Shown here one piece after another: positions 1-17,177 of a DNA stretch of 64,000 bases. A model generated the notes under the pieces. That model worked only from the letters and a program-made list of their open reading frames with translations, made no database searches and had not been told where the DNA came from. Numbering within the stretch: the stretch's first letter is position 1; the number at the start of each line of letters is the position of its first letter. A program made the translations under genes and the position numbers. The stretch comes from Chimonanthus salicifolius (Eukaryota > Streptophyta > Magnoliopsida > Laurales > Calycanthaceae), in assembly GCA_013350335.1 (NCBI GenBank), contig CM023542.1, positions 6,310,025-6,374,024 of the forward strand, read 5' to 3'.

Positions 1-374
1 GATATGGGCAGACCTTTCTTCACTAAAAAGGGCTGGACCTGATATTTGGTACTGGATCAACGTCTAAGCTTGGAGTTACAGTTAATCAAAAGCCCAACTT
101 TTAGATTGACCTAGTTCAACAATTTCAACACAAATGAGTCTAATGATTAACTATTGGCTAGGAGTGAGTAGAAGCTCAGTCCTATGGGCTGGATAAGTTT
201 CATTCTAGCCTGTTTGACTTCAAGCAAGGATTTATAGTATGGAATTAAAAAAACAAAATATCCTTTTGGTCCTAGGATTCCACGGGAAAGACCAAGGAAA
301 TTAAAATTTTAACCAAATGGGATCTTTCTTATTTTTATGATCAATGTATACAAGCATATTACAATACCTGACTA

Positions 375-512
375 ATTCTCGAGACATGTATAAGACTCCC
401 TACCCACACACTAAATAAGTCTATAGAGAGTGATGCTTTGGGATAGAGAGGGCATTGAGCTCATGACTCTCATTTCCTAAAGCAGGTTCCTGGTGATCAC
501 TCCAACCCCTTT
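375..512 (-). mobile_element. SINE-like repeat, family 3
   Basis: A ~135-bp segment related to 5632-5784 and 42424-42552, with the shared core CTATAGAGAGTG in each. On the minus strand it carries a degenerate tRNA-like head (AGTGATCAC..., then GAGAGTCATGAGCTCAA resembling a B box). No clear target duplication was found. The copy is repeated at about 7611-7748 inside the second 3.1-kb repeat. Confidence 0.4.
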
Positions 513-1803
513 GATATTAGACGTTGATTTTAGGGTGATTGAAGATAAAAAAATTGTGATTTTTGAAGGAGAGAAAACTCAGAACATCAAAATGCACTCT
601 ATGGGCCTCTTTGCCAATTATCAATCGAAGAAATTTAGCTGGGGAAACTCCATATTTTCATCATCATCATCAAAGCTCTCACCAATCTGAATTTGGGATT
701 TGAAGTTTGAACTTTTTTCTTCTATTGATTGACTATCAATTTCACACCCATAAGACTTAAGCTCACAATCTTGACATTACAACAATGATCATTTATCAAT
801 TGAAGGTTTTTGTCAACCCCATATTTTCTTGTCAATGTTGAAGCGTAACAACGAAAACTCCATATTTTTATTCTCATTTTTCAATTTCCGACCTCACAAT
901 TCCATTTCATTTGAGTTGGAAAATAAGATTCTAGAATTTTCATGGAAAGCACTATTTGACACGAGGTGGGTCAGAAATTTCAAAGGAAAACTAAGCTTTT
1001 TTTAGTGTAAAAAATGTATACTAACATCACCTCTAGTGGACTGATGAGTGGTAAATATAATCTCTCTCATCATTTTTACAGAAACATCTGAAACTAAAAG
1101 TTGACAAAAGATGCAAGTGAACATACATTTCTGAACAAGTATGGACCTCTGTTGATATTTCTCTCATTTCACTGGAGGACACATGTTTTAAATTTCGTTG
1201 GTTGATGAAATGTTAGGTTGATATGGAATGATATGATCATAGATAGAAGATGGCTCTTCTGTACGAGTGTAGTGAAGTTATAATGGTGACGAACAAAGAC
1301 CCAAGAAAAGGTTCTAAGCATGGAAAGCAACAAAGTGATCTTCCCACGGGCATTTTATGTATACAGACACGGATTTTACTGTGATGCCCAATTTACCATC
1401 CACCTGCCGTACTGAAGAAAAAAGAATATCAAAATTCATGAACAGTGCAAATCGGCTTGCCGAAATTCACATGAACATTAAAAATCAGCCCGTCGAAATT
1501 TTACTGTTCATGAGAAGGGTAAAATAAAAAATACACTAAAACTTGTGTCGCTAAACACAAAATATCCGTAAGAGTATTGCTGGCCATTTTCTTTTTGTGT
1601 CTTTTTTACCCTTGAGCAGGGAAACAATGCACTAAAGCTTCCAGGGTCAGAGACTCTCAGGCAGCGCTTCACCTGAGTAGAAAGCATGCTAAAAGCCTAA
1701 AAGCATAAAAGGGTGTCTTTCTACAGCAAGGCTTTCGTATTGTTACTTATCATACACTCTCCTTTCTAGGATTCTTTAGTAAGGAAATTTCTATTTCATA
1801 TGG

Positions 1804-2179
1804 TGTTGGAGTATTTCATGCATTTGAAAAAATATAGTATTCGTTAGAAAATAAAATCATAAACTTCAGAGATCAATCACACATGAATACAGAGATTTTT
1901 ACGTGGTTTAACACAAGGGTTATATCTACGGAGCGTATTAGTCGATTTCACTATTGAAAATATTCTAGACAACTCGTTACAAAGATCCCAACCCTCTACC
2001 CTTATGTCCTATCTTTTCTCTCTCTGTTTTCTCTCTTCTCTCACTGGGAAAACTTCAAACTGAAAACCCTAAAGAGAAAATAAGCCCTTATATATTGGAC
2101 ATTACAATAAACTTAGCCTGCTGGGCCTTACATAAACACACCATGGCCCAATAAAGACCTTTTGAGCTAAAACCCAACA
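1804..2179 (+). mobile_element. Solo-LTR-like segment
   Basis: The segment begins TGTTGG and ends CCAACA, the usual terminal inverted repeat of plant LTRs, and contains an ACGTGGTTTAACAC stretch like the one in the LTR at 45757. The flanking 5-mers (TATGG, ACATT) do not match, so there is no target duplication to confirm insertion. It recurs in the second 3.1-kb repeat. Confidence 0.4.
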
Positions 2180-2627
2180 ACATTAACACACAATTAAGCT
2201 CTGGTTGGCGGCATGTCCTCATATGGCTCTGTTTGGCAGCGTGGAATTTCAATCTTGGAATTGGAATTTCATAAATTTTCTAAGGTGATGCACAAAATAA
2301 TTCCATAGAATTTCAATTCCATAGAATTTCAATTCCACTGAAGAATCCAGACTATAAATGGGCCCCATCTAATGCTGATGAGGGTAATGATAATCCAATG
2401 AAATTATGTTGTGAACCGTGAGAGTTCACATAGTTTCATTGTGAACCTCCTTGGAGTAGTGCTGTGAACCAGTTTACAACGGATTATTTCTCATTTCTGT
2501 TGTGAACTGATCATAATGAAATCACATGAACTCTCAAGATGCATCTGTGAACCAGTTTACAACGGATTATTTCTCATTTCTCTCCATTCTTGGGCATGTT
2601 TATATCCTTCAAATAGACGTTTTATCA

Positions 2628-2792
2628 CTCACATGGCTGTAGCTTAACTGGTTATCTCCCACCTCAGAAAGCGAGAGGTTACGAGTTCGAACCCCCATGG
2701 CCTAACCTTGGTGTGCCCTAGAGATAGTGGACTCATCCGTAAAGGTTTTACGTTGGGTATCCCACGGTTTTCCACACGTAAATTAAAAAAAA
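2628..2792 (+). mobile_element. tRNA-derived SINE, family 1, copy A
   Basis: The tRNA-like head contains an A-box-like GTAGCTTAACTGG and a B-box-like GAGTTCGAACCC, followed by a family-specific body and an A-rich tail after CACACGTAAATT. It is flanked by a 15-bp target duplication, ATAGACGTTTTATCA (2613-2627) and ATAGATGTTTTATCA (2793-2807), with one mismatch. This is the best defined member of a family with at least six copies in the window. Confidence 0.8.
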
Positions 2793-3116
2793 ATAGATGT
2801 TTTATCAATTCTTCAGAAAAAAGAAAAAGAAAAGAAAGAATAAGAAGAGTATATATTTGATTGAGAGATTCTCAACATATGATTTTACATGTGGGCAAAC
2901 AACAATTGTCCACTGCAAATTGTGCTCTAAACGGTCCTAGTTATACTATTTTACATGTGGATGGAATGCTGTCAATGTAATGACCACCACATGGGTCATC
3001 ATAATCGCCACTTTTCCATCTATTGGGATAAGATTTGTGAGTTCTACTCTTCCATTCTACCCCATCAAAAATCATATTCTCCATCACTCACAATCTACTA
3101 TATCCTTCAATCATAT

Positions 3117-3645
3117 TATCTATTCTTTTACGACATTTGGATAGAGATTAGAGAATAGATCTTGTGTCACTTGAATTAAAAAACTATACGGGTCTCTGTA
3201 TTGTTTCCCTCTAAGACAGACCACTATTGGCCCGAGTGAGCCCATTTAGAATGGTGCCCATGGTTCCTTACCTGGAATGGCCATGCATGGCAGAATAGCC
3301 ACTTGTTTATAAACTAAGAATGGAATTCATTTCATGTATCAAGAAGCGGTGCTTACTGTGATCTCCCATGAACTGTCAATCTGACCTTTCCATTCATGTG
3401 ATGTCCCGTTCACTTAAAAAAAAAAAAAAAGAATTATATGCTTCCCTTTTCTAAACTTGGAAGCTGGAACTCTGACCCTAAAATCACTTAGGAAATGTCT
3501 CAAATGACCCATCAATCAAAACCCAAATCGATGATCTGAATCCCACTGATTCAGAACAGAACCTTATCAAATCAGACGAAAAATCCAATAAAATAAAAAC
3601 AGAAAGAAAAAGAAAAGAATCTGAAATTATGGTGGGTGATGGCAG
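3117..3645. other. Non-coding stretch before LAX exon
   Basis: AT-rich sequence between the end of the 3.1-kb repeat and the first visible LAX exon. It ends in a 3' splice site (GGCAG, AG at 3644-3645). If the LAX gene is intact it is the 3' part of a long intron. No earlier LAX exon is recognisable here. Confidence 0.6.
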
Positions 3646-6251
3646 GGAGCTCATGCACGCCATGTGGAAGCCCCAAAAATTCAAGTCCATATACCTTCTG
3701 GCGACTCTGTACGTGCTGACGCTGACTCTTCCTTCTGCTGCTTCTGTTTATTGGGCATTTGGGGACATGCTTCTCAACCACTCCAATGCCTTCGCCCTCC
3801 TCCCGAGGTCCCCCTTCAAAGACATGGCTGTCGTCCTCATGCTCATCCATCAGGTTCTTTTTCCTTCTCCTCTTCACTCTTTCCATTCTCACCCACATTC
3901 TCTTTTTTAATGAGACAAAATAGAGGTAAAAAGTGGGAAAAGCAATAGACATTTTCAGGGTCACCTGTTTGCTTTTTTTTTTTTTTTGTGAGTTACTGAG
4001 TCAGGTTTTTGTGTGACTGAGTGGAGTGGAAATGAGTGAGTGACTGACAAGGGTTTTTTTTTTTTGGTTTTTGGGAAAAGCACAGTTCATTACGTTTGGG
4101 TTTGCCTGCACGCCTCTTTATTTCGTATGGGAGAAGGCGATAGGGATGCATGAATGCAAGAGTATGTGTAAGCGTGCCTTGGCAAGGCTGCCTGTGGTTA
4201 TTCCAATATGGTTCTTGGCCATCATCTTCCCTTTCTTCGGACCCATCAATTCAGCCGTTGGATCTCTCCTCGTTAGCTTCACCGTTTACATCATTCCTGC
4301 CATGGCCCACATGCTCACTTTCAAATCTCCTGCTGCTCGAGAGGTATATCTATCTATCTATATTTATTTATTTATTTTATTTTATTCACACTGCATTAGA
4401 ATTTGAAACTGACCAAAGTTGGGTGTACTTTATTTAAATTCATTTAGATAAAGGTAGGGGTGAAACTTGAGTCAGGTTTTAACTTAGATCCGTATGACCT
4501 AAGTTGAGAAATCAATGGGTTTGAGTTGTGTATTTATATATTTTGAGTCGGGTTGAATTGAGAAAATAAATACCCGTATGACATTTGAGTTGAGTCGCGT
4601 TGGATTGGGTTGAGAAATTTAAAGTTAACTCAATCCAATCTAACGTAACCTGACTCGACCTGTGTGCACCAGGGGTTTAAAATTTGGTATCGATAGAAAT
4701 TTTTCTCTCTTAATTTTTTTTTAAAAAAATGTATTAATATCAGCCAATATCGCCGATATAAATCGGATATCGGCCGATACGTATTGTATCCGCCGATATC
4801 TCGACTCCCGGCATCACTCCGATGAACTCGGGTCAGCAATTTGGGTCGGGTCGGGTTGAGTAATTTGGATTGAGTTGGGTCAATAAATTTTTGACATGGG
4901 TTGAATTGAAATTAAAACCCGGCCTAACCCGATCTTAGTTTCAGCCCTAAATAAGTGATTAAATTTTAGTCTCTCTTACTATAAAAAGTACCACCAGCTC
5001 TATCACTTTTCTAAATATATTCAAATTTTAGAAAATATGGTAATTCATAATAAAAACCCATAAATCTAAATAAAATAAGAATAGATAATTTATGATTTAT
5101 TTAATAAATAAATCAACTTGAAGTCAATACAATTTTGCAAATTTGTTGATTTTTAGACCGTAAAGTGGGCCACGCATCAAATTGGATCTTTTTTATCTGG
5201 GAACCCGAGACGTAGATGGTCCCCTGTTACCATTTGCTATTGACTATTGGTGGACCCAGTCCCAAAAATATTTAGTTTCTGGTTTCAATTTCCACAATTA
5301 GGTCTCGGTTCCACTAAAAGAGCAGATTGAGTATCTTGATGCAGTTGGGACCATCGAAAGCAGATCGACCAGTTTGGCTTGGCAATCTTTAATTTAAATT
5401 TTAAAAAATAATTGGTTCATACATTGCTATCAATTGCTATATTCTGATCCTCTTCTTGGGATGTGAATGATATTAAATCGTAGTCATGTTGTAGGTTTAT
5501 TTTGATAGTTAGATTACTTAAAAAATAGAAGAGATGTATTCTTAAGAAATTATTTGTCGAGTAATTAAATAAAAATCAAATAATTAAGTTTTGGATTCCT
5601 TCTATTTTTTTCATGTCCAATTAAATCCTTCGAGACATGTGCACACCTCTCTACATACATATATCGGATCCAAATGATGAAAAGTAAACCTATAGAGAGT
5701 GGCCTAGAGGGATCTAACCATAAATCGAATTCAAAACCTCCTTTTATGAGGAGAGCTTCTTGACTGTCAAGCCAACCCTCTCTGAGTTATTTTGAACTCC
5801 TTCTTCTACGCGGTCACATGGCCAGAATTAGAATTTAAACGAGTACTTTAGTGCTTTACACATGTCTATAGATATTGCATACGAAGTTTTAAATTTTAGT
5901 AAAAAATTCAGTTTATAGTTTTTAATAATGATTTTGAAAGTTTGCTTTATTGAATATTGATGGAATTTTTGTGGGTGGTTGTAGAATGCTGTGGAGAGGC
6001 CTCCATCATTTGTAGGGAAATGGGCAGGAATGTATACAATCAACGTGTTTATTGTGGTGTGGGTGTTTGTGGTTGGGTTCGGGTTCGGGGGATGGGCTAG
6101 CATGACTAACTTTGTGCGTCAAGTCGACACTTTTGGGCTCTTTGCCAAGTGCTATCAGTGCCCACCTCCTCTTCCCCCTCAGAATACGACTGTTCCTCCT
6201 TCTTCTTCCCCTCCTCCATTCCAACACCATCCCCATCAACATACCCCATGA
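3646..6251 (+). CDS. LAX: AUX/LAX auxin influx carrier, C-terminal half (three exons)
   Basis: Proton-coupled auxin importer of the plasma membrane (amino acid/auxin permease family). Exons read as 3646-3853, 4086-4343 and 5985-6251, each bounded by AG/GT with matching phase, giving 243 residues. Family landmarks are HAMWKPQKFKSIYL at the start, WAFGDMLLNHSNAF, FGFACTPLYFVWEKAIGMHE, LPVVIPIWFLAIIFPFFGP, FVVGFGFGGWASM and the end FGLFAKCYQCPP, followed by a Pro/His-rich tail. Several hydrophobic membrane spans are obvious. Family members are about 480 residues, so the N-terminal half is missing. The first exon opens with a single G completing a codon, as expected for an internal exon. Upstream exons are not in 1-3645: they lie before the window or are lost. 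The ATG at 3629 is in the intron and is not a start. Confidence 0.93.
4456..4948. mobile_element. MITE with AGGGNTGAAA ends in LAX intron
   Basis: The element begins AGGGGTGAAACTTGAGTC and ends in the inverse, GTTTCAGCCCT. Its interior is rich in GGGTCGGGTT-like and TTGAGTTGGGT-like sequence. It belongs with 35052-35385 and 43752-44116. The flanks (AGATAAAGGT, AAATAAGTGA) match at only 6 of 10 positions. It is longer than its relatives because a GATATCGG palindrome repeat (about 4672-4812) sits inside it. Confidence 0.65.
4672..4812. repeat. GATATCGG palindrome repeat, copy 1
   Basis: A short segment with many overlapping ATATCGG / CCGATAT units, including ATATCGGCCGATACGTATTG and GCCGATATC. 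It is one of four similar segments in the window, nested here within a MITE in a LAX intron. Confidence 0.6.
5632..5784 (-). mobile_element. SINE-like repeat, family 3
   Basis: Related to 375-512 and 42424-42552 through ACATGTGCACACCTCTCTAC and CTATAGAGAGTG, with a B-box-like AATTCAAAACCTCC region. It lies in the last LAX intron, in the opposite orientation to the gene. No clear target duplication was seen. Confidence 0.4.
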
Positions 6252-6372
6252 CTGTCTCCTCTGCTTCTCTTCTCACTCATTCAAGCCTTTGAAAAACATG
6301 GGAAAGGAAAGATCACTCTACTCTAAATCAATTGCAATGACCCCATCAACACAAGTTTTGGTAATACCTATC

Positions 6373-6409
<37 letters not shown>

Positions 6410-6770
6410 TCACCTTTCTTTACAATATTCACTTTTCAATCTTTATGCTTGAGAACGTTGTAAGAATTAATCCTTGGAAACTTGTATGTTTATGTTATGA
6501 CAATTGCTCACTTCTTATGTTTGAAATTGAAAATGTTGTAAGTTCCTTGAAACATATGTATGCTGAAGCCAAGCTCTCTCTCTCTCTCTCCCTCTCCCTC
6601 TCCCTCTCCCTCTGTGGAACAAAATGGAAATGATTTTCAGCTATTAAATGGGTGAAGTGCATAGGACAATGGTTCAAGCTTGTTGCATTTGGACCAACTT
6701 TTACTACTTGTGTAATATGGAATTACTTGTAAATAAACTACCAATTGGATGAGTTTCTTGGACAAGATTC
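6252..6770. other. LAX 3' flank with CT microsatellites
   Basis: AT-rich 3' flank of LAX, probably including its 3' UTR. It holds two pyrimidine repeats, (CT)n at 6377-6407 and (CT)n/(CCCT)n at 6573-6614. No further gene is visible; the open frames here come from the repeats. Confidence 0.7.
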
Positions 6771-7108
6771 TGATAAAACAAATGAGTAGAACTCATCCTT
6801 AAAAATCGGTTTAAAAGGAGAGCGTGTCCATGTTCTTATAAACTTTAAGATTCAAAGATCCACTGCCGATGTAGGACTTTTGCCAACAGTCCCCCTCAAC
6901 GCCAAGGCTGGAGACACTCAGCTCACTCCTTCTATACAGGGCTGGAGTTACGAACCTTACCCATCTTTGTGGTATCCCCGCTTTAATACTATGACAAAAC
7001 ACATGAGTAGAACTCATCCTTAAAAACCGGCCTGAAAGGAGAGAGTACCATGTGCTTATAAACCCTACGATCTAAAGGTCCACTGACGATGTGAGACTTT
7101 TGCTAACA
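6771..7108 (-). mobile_element. TRIM-like retroelement
   Basis: Two ~120-bp direct repeats (about 6771-6891 and 6991-7108) share GAGTAGAACTCATCCTTAAA and the end GACTTTTGCYAACA. They begin TGAYAAAACA and end AACA, as LTRs do. Between them, next to the right repeat and read on the minus strand, TAGTATTAAAGC resembles the initiator-tRNA primer site TGGTATCAGAGC (9 of 12). There is no coding capacity. The flanking 5-mers GATTC and AAATC match poorly. Confidence 0.65.
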
Positions 7109-7968
7109 AAATCTATCTTAGATGAGTTTATCGACGCACCTCCAAATACACACGTTTGGTCAGTGTCCAAAGCTCTCAACTATCGAGTTCGACATTGATC
7201 CGGCTGACTGGCCCAAGCATAGCTTGCTTTGGGCCAGATATGGGCAGACCTTTCTTCACTAAAAAGGGCTGGACCTGATATTTGGTACTGGATCAACGTC
7301 TAAGGTTGGAGTTACAGTTAATCAAAAGCCCAACTTTTAGATTGACCTAGTTCAACAATTTCAACACAAATGAGTCTAATGATTAACTATTGGCTAGGAG
7401 TGAGTAGAAGCTCAGTCCTATGGGCTGGATAAGTTTCATTCTAGCCTGTTTGACTTCAAGCAAGGATTTATAGTATGGAATTAAAAAAACAAAATATCCT
7501 TTTGGTCCTAGGATTCCACGGGAAAGACCAAGGAAATTAAAATTTTAACCAAATGGGATCTTTCTTATTTTTATGATCAATGTATACAAGCATATTACAA
7601 TACCTGACTAATTCTCGAGATATGTATAAGCCTCCCTACCCACACACTAAATAAGTCTATAGAGAGTGATGCTTTGGGATAGAGAGGGCATTGAGCTCAT
7701 GACTCTCATTTCCTAAAGCAGGTTCCTGGTGATCACTCCAACCCCTTTGATATTAGACGTTGATTGTAGGGTGATTGAAGATAAAAAATTGTGATTTTTG
7801 AAGGAGAGAAAACTCAGAGCATCAAAATGCACTCTATGGTTCTCTTTGCCAATTATCAATCGAAGAAATTTAGCTGGGGAAACTCCATATTTTCATCATC
7901 ATCATCAAAGCTCTCACCAATCTGAATTTGGGATTTGAAGTTTGAACTTTTTTCTTCTATTGATTGAC

Positions 7969-8056
7969 TATCAATTTCACACCCATAAGACTTAAGCTCA
8001 CAATCTTGACATTATCAATTTCACACCCATAAGACTTAAGCTCACAATCTTGACAT
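7969..8056 (+). repeat. 44-bp tandem duplication private to copy 2
   Basis: Two adjacent 44-bp units (7969-8012, 8013-8056) beginning TATCAATTTCACACCC. Copy 1 has a single unit at the matching place, so the duplication followed the 3.1-kb duplication or was lost in copy 1. Confidence 0.9.
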
Positions 8057-9888
8057 TACAACAATGATCATTTATCAATTGAAGGTTTTTGTCAACCCCA
8101 TATTTTCTTGTCAATGTTGAAGCGTAACAACGAAAACTCCACATTTTTATTCTCATTTTTCAATTTCCGACCTCACAATTCCATTTCATTTGAGTTGGAA
8201 AATAAGATTCTAGAATTTTCATGGAAAGCACTATTTGACACGAGGTGGGTCAGAAATTTCAAAGGAAAACTAAGCTTTTTTTAGTGTAAAAAATGTATAC
8301 TAACATCACCTCTAGTGGACTGATGAGTGGTAAATATAATCTCTCTCATCATTTTTACAGAAACATCTGAAACTAAAAGTTGACAAAAGATGCAAGTGAA
8401 CATACATTTCTGAACAAGTATGGACCTCTGTTGATATTTCTCTCATTTCACTGGAGGACACATGTTTTAAATTTCGTTGGTTGATGAAATGTTAGGTTGA
8501 TATGGAATGATATGATCATAGATAGAAGATGGCTCTTCTGTACGAGTGTAGTGAAGTTATAATGGTGACGAACAAAGACCCAAGAAAAGGTTCTAAGCAT
8601 GGAAAGCAACAAAGTGATCCTCCCACAGGCATTTTATGTATACAGACACGGATTTTACTGTGATGCCCAATTTACCATCCACCTGCCGTACCGAAGAAAA
8701 AAGAATATCAAAATTCATGAACAGTGCAAATCGGCTTGCCGAAATTCACATGAACATTAAAAATCAGCCCGTCGAAATTTTACTGTTCATGAAAAGGGTA
8801 AAATAAAAAATACACTAAAACTTGTGTCGCTAAACACAAAATATCCGTAAGAGTATTGCTGGCCATTTTCTTTTTGTGTCTTTTTTACCCTTGAGCAGGG
8901 AAACAATGCACTAAAGCTTCCAGGGTCAGAGACTCTCAGGCAGCGCTTCACCTGAGTAGAAAGCATGCTAAAAGCCTAAAAGCATAAAAGGGTGTCTTTC
9001 TACAGCAAGGCTTTCGTATTGTTACTTATCATACACTCTCCTTTCTAGGATTCTTTAGTAAGGAAATTTCTATTTCATATGGTGTTGGAGTATTTCATGC
9101 ATTTGAAAAAATATAGTATTCGTTAGAAAATAAAATCATAAACTTCAGAGATCAATCACACATGAATACAGAGATTTTTACGTGGTTTAACACAAGGGTT
9201 ATATCTACGGAGCGTACTAGTCGATTTCACTATTGAAAATATTCTAGACAACTCGTTACAAAGATCCCAACCCTCTACCCTTATGTCCTATCTTTTCTCT
9301 CTCTGTTTTCTCTCCTCTCACTGGGAAAACTTCAAACTGAAAACCCTAAAGAGAAAATAAGCCCTTATATTTTGGACATTACAATAAACTTAGCCTGCTG
9401 GGCCTTACATAAACACACCATGGCCCAATAAAGACCTTTTGAGCTAAAACCCAACAACATTAACACACAATTAAGCTCTGGTTGGCGGCATGTCCTCATA
9501 TGGCTCTGTTTGGCAGCGTGGAATTTCAATCTTGGAATTGGAATTTCATAAATTTTCTAAGGTGATGCACAAAATAATTCCATAGAATTTCAATTCCACT
9601 GAAGAATCCAGACTATAAATGGGCCCCATCTAATGCTGATGAGGGTAATGATAATCCAATGAAATTATGTTGTGAACCGTGAGAGTTCACATAGTTTCAT
9701 TGTGAACCTCCTTGGAGTAGTGCTGTGAACCAGTTTACAACGGATTATTTCTCATTTCTGTTGTGAACTGATCATAATGAAATCACATGAACTCTCAAGA
9801 TGCATCTGTGAACCAGTTTACAACGGATTATTTCTCATTTCTCTCCATTCTTGGGCATGTTTACATCCTTCAAATAGACGTTTTATCA

Positions 9889-10055
9889 CCCACATGGCTG
9901 TAACTTAACTGGTTACCTCCCACCTCAGAAAGAGATAGGTTACTATTTCGAACCCCCATGGCCTAATTTTGGTGTGCCCTAGAGATAGTGGACTTATCCG
10001 TAAAGGTTTTACGTTGGGTATCCCACGGTTTCCCACACGTAAATTAAAAAAAAAA
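9889..10055 (+). mobile_element. tRNA-derived SINE, family 1, copy B
   Basis: The counterpart of 2628-2792 in the second 3.1-kb repeat, so it was copied with the block and not inserted independently. Its A and B boxes are more eroded (GTAACTTAACTGG; ACTATTTCGAACCC). The target duplication is still recognisable (ATAGACGTTTTATCA and TTAGACGTTTTATAA). Confidence 0.75.
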
Positions 10056-10378
10056 ATTAGACGTTTTATAAATTCTTCAGAAAAAAGAAAAGAAAAGAAA
10101 GAATAAGAAGAGTATATATTTGATTGAGAGATTCTCAACATATGATTTTACATGTGGACAAACAACAATTGTCCACTGCAAATTGTGCTCTAAGCGGTCC
10201 TAGTTATACTATTTTACATGTGGATGGAATGCTGTCAATGTAATGACCACCACATGGGTCATCATAATCGCCACTTTTCCATCTATTGGGATAAGATTTG
10301 TGAGTTCTACTCTTCCATTCTACCCCATCAAAAATCATATTCTCCATCACTCACAATCTACTATATCCTTCAACCATA

Positions 10379-10815
10379 TATGTGATGATATGATTATCTT
10401 ATCAGTGCAAGTTTCAAGGTATAATACACCCACAATTCAGGGACCAACAGAACCAGTGTGCTCTGAGCAGGCTATTTAATGGTTACCATCTGATAATAAT
10501 GATAATAGTCATGCAAATGCGAGTTTCATGTAATGCATCCACAAGTAACCCTACAATACAGGCAGTATGGATCGAAGCTTTCTCATATGCACAGACAATG
10601 TTACTTTTAGAATCAGGAATGTAATTAAAAAAGAAAATTTACATAACAGGACTTGGATAGGAACTGTTTTAATGTGTATTATGAAATAGGGAGATGAAAT
10701 ACAGTGATGGACAATCTTTTCCTATCATAATGCTGACAACAAAGAATTCCTGGCATGCTTCCTCAAGTTTATGTTTCTGGCTTGGTGTAAACCTACTTCA
10801 TATGAGCATGGTATA
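10379..10815. other. Gap without recognisable content
   Basis: AT-rich sequence between the second 3.1-kb repeat and the TRIM element. I see no gene, repeat or structured signal in it. Confidence 0.5.
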
Positions 10816-11132
10816 TGTTGGGGCTGCGAACAAGTACCACATTGGATGTGTAGAGGGAGGTCTAGGAAGTTCTAAAAGACTTGGGTCGTGCCACCTAACA
10901 GACTAGTATTTTGGGATGGATACCCAGGTCCTAACAAGTGATATCAGAGCCAGGTCTCAGGCTACCTCATGTGGACTCAGAAGATTCTCTAGGCGAACGG
11001 GATGACTGGCCTGGGGAGTTTGCGAACGAGTCCCACATTGGAAGTGTAGAGGAAGACCTAGGGACTTATAAAGGACTTGGATCACTCTACGTAACAGGCT
11101 AGTATTTTGGGATGAATACCCATGTCCTAACA
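10816..11132 (+). mobile_element. Complete TRIM retroelement
   Basis: The left LTR is 10816-10936 (TGTTGG...CCTAACA). The right LTR is about 11011-11132, also ending CCTAACA. Both contain CACATTGGAWGTGTAGAG and TAGTATTTTGGGATG. Directly after the left LTR, GTGATATCAGAGCC (10938-10951) matches the primer-binding site for initiator methionine tRNA. Purine-rich GGCCTGGGGAG precedes the right LTR. The element is flanked by a perfect 5-bp target duplication GTATA (10811-10815 and 11133-11137). At 317 bp with no open frame it would need enzymes supplied by another element. Confidence 0.88.
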
Positions 11133-11709
11133 GTATAAATGGTGCAATACAGTTGACTGTCCCATGAATATTAGAGATTATGCATAATGTAAGAGCTAAA
11201 TTTCCCCACATCAAGAAGTTCTAGTGCATATGAAGTGCAGGAATGGGTGAGATGTAGCATTGTGAATGTCCGTCTTGTTTGAAAAGAGCACCCTAAAAGG
11301 ATTGAACAGTTGAAGCACTTAAATGACAAATGAATGCAGCAACAGATTATTCATTAAGTCACTTTTTGAAGGCAGAAAATTTTTAAAAGTATTATTCAAT
11401 GAACTTGAGAATGATTACAAGAGATTGAAGTTTGCAAGAACCTGACTTACCTGGCTCACACTCAAAATGAGGTGCCTCGTACACGCACTTCAATTTCGAA
11501 GTGTCAGGTAACAAAAGATATTACCAGATTGTATGCTCCCTCTATGGTAAAACATACATGGAGGCCACAGCAATACATCATCCCCATGAGAAGCTAAGTA
11601 AATATCAAAAAAAAAAAAATGTAAAATGTGACATATCCTATCTACATAGGACCATAGAGGAAATTAGAGATAGGTGGCCTCTTCAGGAACAACGTTGCTC
11701 AAATAAGCA
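11133..11709. other. FNR 3' flank
   Basis: AT-rich DNA between the TRIM and the FNR stop codon. Part of it must be the FNR 3' UTR, which is read leftwards. No other gene is visible. Confidence 0.5.

Positions 11710-17177
<5,468 letters not shown>

Larger units (their letters stand above)
1..3116 (+). repeat. Direct repeat, copy 1 (3.1 kb)
   Basis: This block is almost identical to 7237-10378 in the same orientation. It starts at the first base of the window, so its true left end may lie upstream. Similarity stops sharply after about 3116. The block is composite: it contains a family-3 SINE-like copy, an LTR-like segment, a 37-bp direct repeat (near 2462 and 2546) and a SINE with its own target duplication, so it is a duplicated piece of genome and not a single transposon. 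No coding exon is visible in it. Confidence 0.9.
7237..10378 (+). repeat. Direct repeat, copy 2 (3.1 kb)
   Basis: Near-identical to 1-3116. Differences are scattered single bases and a few indels, including an extra 44-bp tandem copy at 7969-8056 and loss of one short TTCCATAGAATTTCAA unit. After about 10378 the sequence is unrelated to what follows copy 1, so the LAX exons are not part of the duplicated block. Confidence 0.9.

Noticed and set aside
2635..2700. tRNA gene
   Set aside because: A- and B-box-like signals are present but no cloverleaf with matching stems can be drawn; it is a SINE head.
3629..3645. ATG at 3629 as LAX start codon
   Set aside because: It lies before a splice acceptor at 3644-3645, the residues it adds do not match the family, and the protein would lack its N-terminal half.
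1..10378. 3.1-kb direct repeats as the LTRs of one retrotransposon
   Set aside because: The repeat contains a complete SINE and other insertions, the inner region is a host gene, and no primer site, gag or pol is present.
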